From: Planomonospora sp. ID67723
Lineage (GTDB): Bacteria; Actinomycetota; Actinomycetes; Streptosporangiales; Streptosporangiaceae
DNA length: 64,000 nucleotides
Assembly (NCBI RefSeq): GCF_015711605.1
Contig: NZ_JABTEZ010000003.1
Location: forward strand, 558,001 to 622,000
Direction: 5' to 3'
Made by a program: the position numbers and the translations under genes. Each line of letters opens with the position of its first letter. The first letter of the stretch is position 1. Positions 59,323 to 64,000 of this stretch are shown piece by piece. The notes under the pieces are model-generated. The model made no database searches and was not told where the DNA came from. It saw only the letters and a list, made by a program, of their open reading frames with translations.

Positions 59323-60806
59323 ACCGGCCGGACGCGCGAGCCCTGATCGGCGCCGTCCTCGACCCCGGGACCTGGCGGTCGTGGGACGCGCCCCCCTCCG
59401 ACCCCGCCGAGCCCGGATCCGACTACGCCGAGGAACTGGCCGCCGCCCGGGCCAAGACCGGATACGACGAGTCGGTGATCTCCGGTGAGGGTCTGCTCGA
59501 CGGGCGCAGGGTGGCCGTCGTCGCCTGTGAGTTCTCCTTCCTCGCCGGGTCGATCGGGGTGGCCGCCGCCGAGCGGCTCACCGCCGCCGTCGAGCGCGCC
59601 ACCGCCGAGCGGCTCCCGCTGCTGGCCGCCCCCGCCTCCGGAGGCACCCGCATGCAGGAGGGCGCGCTGGCCTTCACCCAGATGGTGAAGATCACCGCCG
59701 CGGTCGCCGCGCACCGCGCCGCCGGCCTGCCGTACGTCGTCTACCTGCGTCACCCCACCACCGGCGGGGTCCTCGCGTCCTGGGGCTCGCTCGGCCACGT
59801 CACCGCGGCCGAGCCGGGCGCGCTGATCGGGTTCCTCGGGCCGCGGGTGTTCGAGTCGCTGCACGGCTACCCGTTCCCCGAGGGCGTGCAGGTCGCCGAG
59901 AACCTCTTCGCCCACGGCCTGGTCGACGCCGTCGTCTCCGCCGAGGACGCCCGCGCGATCGCGATCAGGGCGCTGGCCGTGCTGTGCGCGCCGCGCGAGG
60001 GCCTGCAGCGCGGCCCCGAGCCGGACGGGGACGTGCAGGCGGTCCAGGCGTGGGAGGCGATCACCCGCTCCCGCCGCGACGACCGGCCCGGGGTACGGGC
60101 GCTGCTCAAGCTCGGCGCGGCCGACGTCACCCCGCTCAACGGCACCGGCGAGGGCGAGAACGACCCCAGCCTGCTGCTCGCCCTGGCCCGCTTCGGCGCG
60201 GCCCCCGCGGTCGTGCTCGGCCAGGACCGCCGCCGCCAGCGGGCCGAGGCCCCGCTCGGCCCGGCCGGGCTCCGGGTGGCGCGCCGGGGCATGCGCCTGG
60301 CCTCCGAGCTGGGCCTGCCGCTGGTCACCGTGATCGACACCGCCGGGGCGGCGCTCTCCAAGGCGGCCGAGGAGGGCGGTCTGGCCGCCGAGATCGCCCG
60401 GTGCCTGGCCGACCTGGTGATGCTCGACGCCCCCACCGTCTGCCTGCTGCTCGGCGAGGGCGCGGGCGGCGCGGCCCTCGCACTGCTCCCGGCCGACCGG
60501 GTGCTGGCCGCCCAGCACGGCTGGCTCTCGCCGCTGCCCCCCGAGGGGGCCTCGGCGATCCTCTACCGCAGCGTGGACTTCGCCCCGGAGATCGCCTCCG
60601 CCCAGGGCGTGAAGTCCACCGACCTGAAGCGGGACGGCATCGTGGACCGGATCGTCCCGGAGTTCCCCGACGCCGCCTACGAGCCGGAGGCGTTCTGCCG
60701 CCGGGTGGCCGCCGCGCTGGAGTACGAGATCACCGGGCTGCTGGGGCAGGCCCCCGCGGACCGCCTCGCCGCCCGGCTCTCCCGCTACCGCACCCTCGGC
60801 CGCTGA
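59319..60806 (+). CDS. Acetyl/propionyl-CoA carboxylase carboxyltransferase-like protein
   Basis: A 495-residue fused AccD/AccA-type carboxyltransferase. The crotonase-fold N-half has SGEGLLDGRRVAVVACEFSFLAGSIGVAAAERL near 54 and ASGGTRMQEGALAFTQM near 108. The C-half has LGLPLVTVIDTAGAALSKAAEEGG and LLGEGAGGAALALLPADRVLA. No zinc ribbon. It should transfer carboxyl from biotin to an acyl-CoA. The biotin carrier and carboxylase are not nearby. The start has GGAG seven bases upstream. Confidence 0.85.
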   Translation: MNRPDARALIGAVLDPGTWRSWDAPPSDPAEPGSDYAEELAAARAKTGYDESVISGEGLLDGRRVAVVACEFSFLAGSIGVAAAERLTAAVERATAERLPLLAAPASGGTRMQEGALAFTQMVKITAAVAAHRAAGLPYVVYLRHPTTGGVLASWGSLGHVTAAEPGALIGFLGPRVFESLHGYPFPEGVQVAENLFAHGLVDAVVSAEDARAIAIRALAVLCAPREGLQRGPEPDGDVQAVQAWEAITRSRRDDRPGVRALLKLGAADVTPLNGTGEGENDPSLLLALARFGAAPAVVLGQDRRRQRAEAPLGPAGLRVARRGMRLASELGLPLVTVIDTAGAALSKAAEEGGLAAEIARCLADLVMLDAPTVCLLLGEGAGGAALALLPADRVLAAQHGWLSPLPPEGASAILYRSVDFAPEIASAQGVKSTDLKRDGIVDRIVPEFPDAAYEPEAFCRRVAAALEYEITGLLGQAPADRLAARLSRYRTLGR

Positions 60807-60991
60807 CCGGCTCCCCGGCCCGGCGGCGCTCTCCGCGATCGGCGTGCCGGCCGTGGAGCGGGCCGTCACCGGGGCCGCCGTGCGCTACGACCGGCAGGGA
60901 GACCAGCGTTACGACGTCAGCCGCGTCTGGCGCCTGCCGGTGTGGAGCGGTCCGAATCGCGTCGGCGGCGGCCCGCAGAAGGCGGCAACCC
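60807..60991 (+). other. Orphan coding-like stretch between convergent genes
   Basis: One plus-strand frame from about 60830 to 60985 reads like the end of a protein (GVPAVERAVTGAAVRYDRQG, RYDVSRVWRLPVW) but has no stop of its own before entering the WYL gene and no start. I do not recognise the family; it may be a gene remnant. Confidence 0.25.
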
Positions 60992-61966
60992 TCACGATGA
61001 CACTCCGTAGCGGGCGGCGATCGCGGCGGCGCGGTCGCGCAGGGAGTCGCGCAGCCACTGCGGGGTCAGGGCTTCCGCGTTCGTGGTGAGCTGCCACAGC
61101 GCCCACTCGGCGTGTCTCGGATCCTGGAAGGTCACCTCCAGCCGCAGCCAGCCGTCTGAGTCGGCTTCTTCGGCGAGGACGGCCAGCGCGGTGCCCACCA
61201 GGTCCTCCCGCCGCGCCGGGTCCACCCGCACCAGCACGGTGACCTGGTCGCCGCCGGTCCGGAACCGGGTGCTGCGTTCCTGCCAGGCCCGGTCCAGATC
61301 GACCCGGTCCGGTCGCTGCGCGGGTTCGGCGAGCTTCTCGGCGGCCATGATCCGGGACAGCCGGTAGGTGCGGTCCGCGCCGGACCTCGTGGCCAGCAAG
61401 TAACCCCGGTCGCGTACGGTGACCAGGCCGATCGGGTCCACCGTGCGCCACTTCGGGGCCTGGTCCACAGCCGCGTAGCGGATGCGCAGCCTGCGTCCGG
61501 CGAACACCGCGCGCAGGACCTCGGCCACTATGGCGTCAGGCACCTCCTCAGCGGCCAGCCGACGCGAGAGGAGGTCGGTCTCCGGGTCGATGAGCAGTCG
61601 CTCGGCCGCGCCGGCCGCGGTGTCCCGATAGCTTTCGGGCAGCGCGTCGACCACCTTGAGCATCGCCGACGCGAGCGCCGAGCCGAGGCCGAACGCCTGC
61701 GCGCCGCGCCGTGATCCGGCGACCAGCAGGGCGAGGGCCTCGTCGTGGTTCAGTCCGGTGAGCTCGGTCCGGAAGCCGGGCAACAACGCGAAACCGCCGT
61801 GCCGGCCGCGTTCGGCGTAGACCGGGACGCCGGCCGCGGACAGCGCCTCGATGTCGCGCAGGACGGTGCGGGTGGACACCTCCAGCTCGCGGGCCAGCGC
61901 GGCGGCGGACAGCCGGCCGTGCTGCCGCAGCAGCAGCACCAGCGAGACCAACCGGTCGGCGCGCAC
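60992..61966 (-). CDS. WYL-domain (DeoR-like HTH) regulator
   Basis: A 324-residue protein. The N-terminal helix-turn-helix (RADRLVSLVLLLRQHGRLSAAALARELEVSTRTVLRDI) is followed by a WYL ligand domain (LRIRYAA, VDPIGLVTVRDRGYLLA, RTYRLSRI). TAAAGT ends seven bases before the GTG at 61966, a leaderless start matching the family N-terminus; a GTG at 61990 would add eight residues. Divergent from a RidA gene, with a palindrome between. Confidence 0.88.
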   Translation of the reverse strand: MRADRLVSLVLLLRQHGRLSAAALARELEVSTRTVLRDIEALSAAGVPVYAERGRHGGFALLPGFRTELTGLNHDEALALLVAGSRRGAQAFGLGSALASAMLKVVDALPESYRDTAAGAAERLLIDPETDLLSRRLAAEEVPDAIVAEVLRAVFAGRRLRIRYAAVDQAPKWRTVDPIGLVTVRDRGYLLATRSGADRTYRLSRIMAAEKLAEPAQRPDRVDLDRAWQERSTRFRTGGDQVTVLVRVDPARREDLVGTALAVLAEEADSDGWLRLEVTFQDPRHAEWALWQLTTNAEALTPQWLRDSLRDRAAAIAARYGVSS

Positions 61967-61987
61967 ACGGAAAACTTTACCGGGATA

Positions 61988-62006
61988 CACGACACAGGAT
62001 GTCGTG
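61988..62006. promoter_or_regulatory. Palindrome between the WYL regulator and RidA gene
   Basis: CACGACA (61988-61994) / TGTCGTG (62000-62006), perfect seven-bp arms with a five-base spacer, just upstream of the WYL regulator's promoter. Likely its operator. Confidence 0.6.
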
Positions 62007-62097
62007 ATTTTCCGGGAGGCTTGTCGACATCACGAAAAAGACGGTGGCTTCCGAGCCGATGGACGTACGTGATGTCGACGAATCGAATGGAGCTGAT

Positions 62098-62499
62098 GTG
62101 GCAATGGAGCGGACGGCGGTCAACCCGTGGGCGTGGTCGGTGGAGATGGGGTACAACCAGGGTGAGATCGTCTCCGGGCACACCCGGACCCTGTACTGCG
62201 CCGGGCAGACAGCGATGAGCGGCGACGGCAAGCCCCAGCACGCCGGTGACATGGCGGCGCAGCTGGCACTGAGCCTCGACAACCTGGAGGCCGTGCTCGG
62301 CGAGGCCGGCATGTCCCTCGCGAACCTCGTCCGGCTCAACGTCTACACCACCGACGTCGACCGGCTCTTCGAGCACTACGGCGTGCTGGCGTCGCGGTTG
62401 GGCGCCGCCGAGGTGGCACCGTCCACCACGATGCTCGGGGTGGCACGGCTGGCGATCCCCGACCTGATGGTCGAGCTTGAGGGGACGGCCGTCGCGTGA
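62098..62499 (+). CDS. RidA (YjgF/YER057c)-family protein
   Basis: A 133-residue protein: NPWAWSVEMGYNQGEIVSG, TLYCAGQTAMSGDGKPQHAGD, ALSLDNLEAVLGEAGMSLANLVRLNVYTTDVD. RidA proteins deaminate reactive enamine/imine intermediates; the subgroup is not certain. The GTG at 62098 has GGAG five bases upstream; an ATG two codons later is also possible. Probably controlled by the divergent WYL regulator. Confidence 0.88.
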   Translation: MAMERTAVNPWAWSVEMGYNQGEIVSGHTRTLYCAGQTAMSGDGKPQHAGDMAAQLALSLDNLEAVLGEAGMSLANLVRLNVYTTDVDRLFEHYGVLASRLGAAEVAPSTTMLGVARLAIPDLMVELEGTAVA

Positions 62500-62579
62500 T
62501 GCGGCCTCGCCGCCTCCGGCGGGGCTGCCGGTCGGACCGGCACGAGGAGGAGACGGGTGGGTGATTTCCGGTGCTCGGG

Positions 62580-63056
62580 ATGGTGACGATCGGCGTCTAC
62601 GGCTTCAGTGGCGAGTCCTTCCTGCGACGGCTGCGGCAGGCGAACGTTCGTCTGCTGCTCGACGTACGCCAGCGCCGCGGTGTCCGCGGACCCGAGTACG
62701 CCTGGGCGAACTCACGCCGGCTGCAGGCGGCCCTCGCCCATGCCGGGATCGCCTACGAGCACCATCCCGAGCTCGCCCCGACCACCGAGTTGCGCCGGCT
62801 CCAGTACGCCGAAGACGACCGCCAAGGGGTCGGCAAGCGTTCGCGCCGCGAACTCGCCGCCGAGTACACCCGCCGCTACACCACCGAGATCCTCGACCGC
62901 GCCGACCTCACGCCGATCGTGTCGGAGCTGCCGGGCAGTGGGACCGCAGCGCTGCTCTGCGTCGAGCGCGACCCCGAGGCCTGCCACCGCTCGCTGATCG
63001 CCCAGCGGCTGACCGGGCAGCACCACATCGCGATCGAGCACCTGCGCCCGTTGTGA
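62580..63056 (+). CDS. DUF488 protein
   Basis: A 158-residue protein with VTIGVYGFSGESFLRRL, LLLDVRQRRGVRGPEYAWANSRRLQ and the C-terminal LLCVERDPEACHRSLIAQRL with its conserved Cys/His, all DUF488 marks. Function unknown. The ATG at 62580 matches relatives; a GTG at 62571 would add three residues. The clear GGAGGAG is 28 bases away. Confidence 0.82.
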   Translation: MVTIGVYGFSGESFLRRLRQANVRLLLDVRQRRGVRGPEYAWANSRRLQAALAHAGIAYEHHPELAPTTELRRLQYAEDDRQGVGKRSRRELAAEYTRRYTTEILDRADLTPIVSELPGSGTAALLCVERDPEACHRSLIAQRLTGQHHIAIEHLRPL

Positions 63057-63139
63057 CGCGTGAACTCCCAGGAGCCGCGGCAGCGGTGATCGCCGCCCGG
63101 CCCCGGTCCGGTGCCGTCGTCGGTCCGCAGCTCGACCCG

Positions 63140-63242
63140 GGATGTCCTCCGGGTCGTCGGCGCCGAGGAGCCCGGCCAGGCGCGCCATCGAGTGGTAGTG
63201 CTCGGCGAACGAGGGAGGCGCCGCGGTCGGAACGTCTGTCAC
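63140..63242 (-). pseudogene. Truncated ECF sigma-factor remnant
   Basis: From an ATG at 63242 the minus strand reads SFAEHYHSMARLAGLLGADD then PEDI, the start of sigma-70 region 2 of ECF factors, then diverges into unrelated Arg-rich sequence. Regions 2.4 and 4 are absent. The 63057-63281 gap shows nothing else. Confidence 0.6.
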
Positions 63243-63281
63243 ATCAGCGAGACACCTGGGAGGCCCGCGGGTTGACAGAGG

Positions 63282-63713
63282 TCACGGTTCCGATCGTGAC
63301 GGGGAGAGCGGGACCGGGATCCGCTCGACCCGCAGGGAGAAGACCTCCTCGCGGGGGACGACCACCTCGTAGGCGCCGTGGTCGACCATCCAGTAGCCCA
63401 GCGCCTCGGCCTTCATCCCGCTGTGCCCGGTGTAGGCGATGTGCAGGACCTCCTCGCCGCCCTCCTCGGAGACGTCCAGGACCAGGCAGGGCTCGCCGCC
63501 GAACGCGCCGACCGTGCGGACCAGCACCAGCCAGTCGAGGTCCGCCCGGCGGACCACGGCCCGCCAGTAACCGGAGACGGGTTCGAACCCCTCCCGGGGC
63601 TCCTCGCTGAACAGCACGACGTCGGCCGGGCCCGGGCCCAGGGCGGCCGCGTAGGTGCGCTCGCCGTGGTGGGCGACGAACCCCGACGCCACCGGCTCCA
63701 TCTCCTCGCTCAT
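63282..63713 (-). CDS. Hypothetical protein, possible partner of the next gene
   Basis: A 143-residue acidic protein with alternating hydrophobic beta-like stretches (LDWLVLVRTVGAFGGEPCLVLDVSE, YEVVVPREEVFSLRVERIP). No family recognised. Its ATG overlaps the stop of the upstream gene (ATGA), so the pair is translationally coupled. Size and coupling would suit an immunity protein, but nothing proves that. Confidence 0.6.
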   Translation of the reverse strand: MSEEMEPVASGFVAHHGERTYAAALGPGPADVVLFSEEPREGFEPVSGYWRAVVRRADLDWLVLVRTVGAFGGEPCLVLDVSEEGGEEVLHIAYTGHSGMKAEALGYWMVDHGAYEVVVPREEVFSLRVERIPVPLSPSRSEP

Positions 63714-64000
63714 GCGGCGGGCCGCCAGGAGAGGCCGTCGTAGAGACCGAAGAGTCGTTCCTGCGCGTCGGTGGTCACGTGGATGATCTCTGCCCCCGGG
63801 GGGATCGGCATCGGCATGGTGTGGAACTGCGGCACCACGTGCTCGCGGGAGGTGGTGAAGCCGTTGCCGGCGAACGGCGGCGAATCGTTCCAGTCGCCGC
63901 CCATGTGCGGGCCGTACGGGACGACGTAGGTGTCGACGTCGCGGGCGAACCAGCGCAGGAGGTACAGCTCGGGAACGGTGACGGTCAGCTCGGAACCATC
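63710..64000 (-). CDS. C-terminal part of an unidentified protein (runs off the right edge)
   Basis: The last 96 codons of a gene entering from the right. They read LTVTVPELYLLRWFARDVDTY, PYGPHMGGDWNDSPPFAGNG, TTSREHVVPQFHTMPMPIPPG, then EIIHVTTDAQERLFGLYDG. No family recognised. There is no start in the window; the ATG at 63904 is internal. The coupled small acidic gene downstream is compatible with an effector/immunity arrangement. Confidence 0.65.
   Translation of the reverse strand, partial: DGSELTVTVPELYLLRWFARDVDTYVVPYGPHMGGDWNDSPPFAGNGFTTSREHVVPQFHTMPMPIPPGAEIIHVTTDAQERLFGLYDGLSWRPAA

Overview
The window reads as chromosomal DNA of a high-GC filamentous actinomycete, most likely of the Streptosporangiales (Streptosporangium/Nonomuraea type). 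The basis is the very GC-rich codon use, a WhiB protein, an iron-regulator box, Ser/Thr kinases with ectodomains, and many GTG/TTG and apparently leaderless starts. I see no rRNA, tRNA, insertion sequence, phage or CRISPR. This is mostly housekeeping and accessory metabolism with three decayed gene fragments.

0-7 kb: the 5' end of a ferredoxin-dependent sulfite/nitrite reductase (minus) with an upstream cysteine-type leader peptide; a small Cys-rich protein; a YihY membrane protein; a ZTP (pfl) riboswitch reading into glyA; rsgA behind a short upstream ORF and alternative hairpins; a phosphoribosyltransferase; whiB; and a sucrase-ferredoxin-like protein behind an iron box. 7-13 kb: glycerol-3-phosphate dehydrogenase and TetR diverge from an AGPS-like flavoenzyme; a thioesterase/alcohol dehydrogenase pair follows. 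12.5-22 kb: a membrane-anchored ectodomain protein next to a Ser/Thr kinase with a similar ectodomain, a metallophosphoesterase, a short family-A DNA polymerase, an MFS transporter and a second Ser/Thr kinase.

22-34 kb looks like one nitrogen/purine catabolic region. FdrA-, DUF1116- and DUF2877-type proteins (the allFGH oxamate carbamoyltransferase set) are transcribed away from a PucR regulator. After an S4 RNA-binding protein and a NYN-domain nuclease comes a tight operon of an NCS2 purine permease and a three-subunit form II molybdenum hydroxylase. 34-41 kb: an orphan histidine kinase, two paralogous MFS exporters and cydAB, with a triple-site palindrome in front of cydA. 41-50 kb: a small secreted protein, a polysaccharide-deacetylase lipoprotein, DUF2071, a coxM relic beside coxG, a TetR-controlled DrrAB-type ABC exporter, thymidine kinase and an AIM24 protein. 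50-64 kb: hyuA/hyuB hydantoinase genes joined by an 87-bp tandem repeat that lies inside hyuB, a vapC relic, a secreted hydrolase, a uridine-kinase-like protein, CaiB-type CoA transferase plus carboxyltransferase, a WYL regulator opposite a RidA protein, DUF488, a sigma-factor relic and an unidentified gene pair that leaves the window.

The most unusual pattern is the same arrangement at seven same-strand gene junctions. The stop of gene A and the start of gene B are bridged by a tiny open frame that begins in the four-base overlap with A's stop. In six of the seven it ends in an ATGA/GTGA overlap with B's start. All seven gaps have length 1 modulo 3. This looks like a chain of translational-coupling relays.
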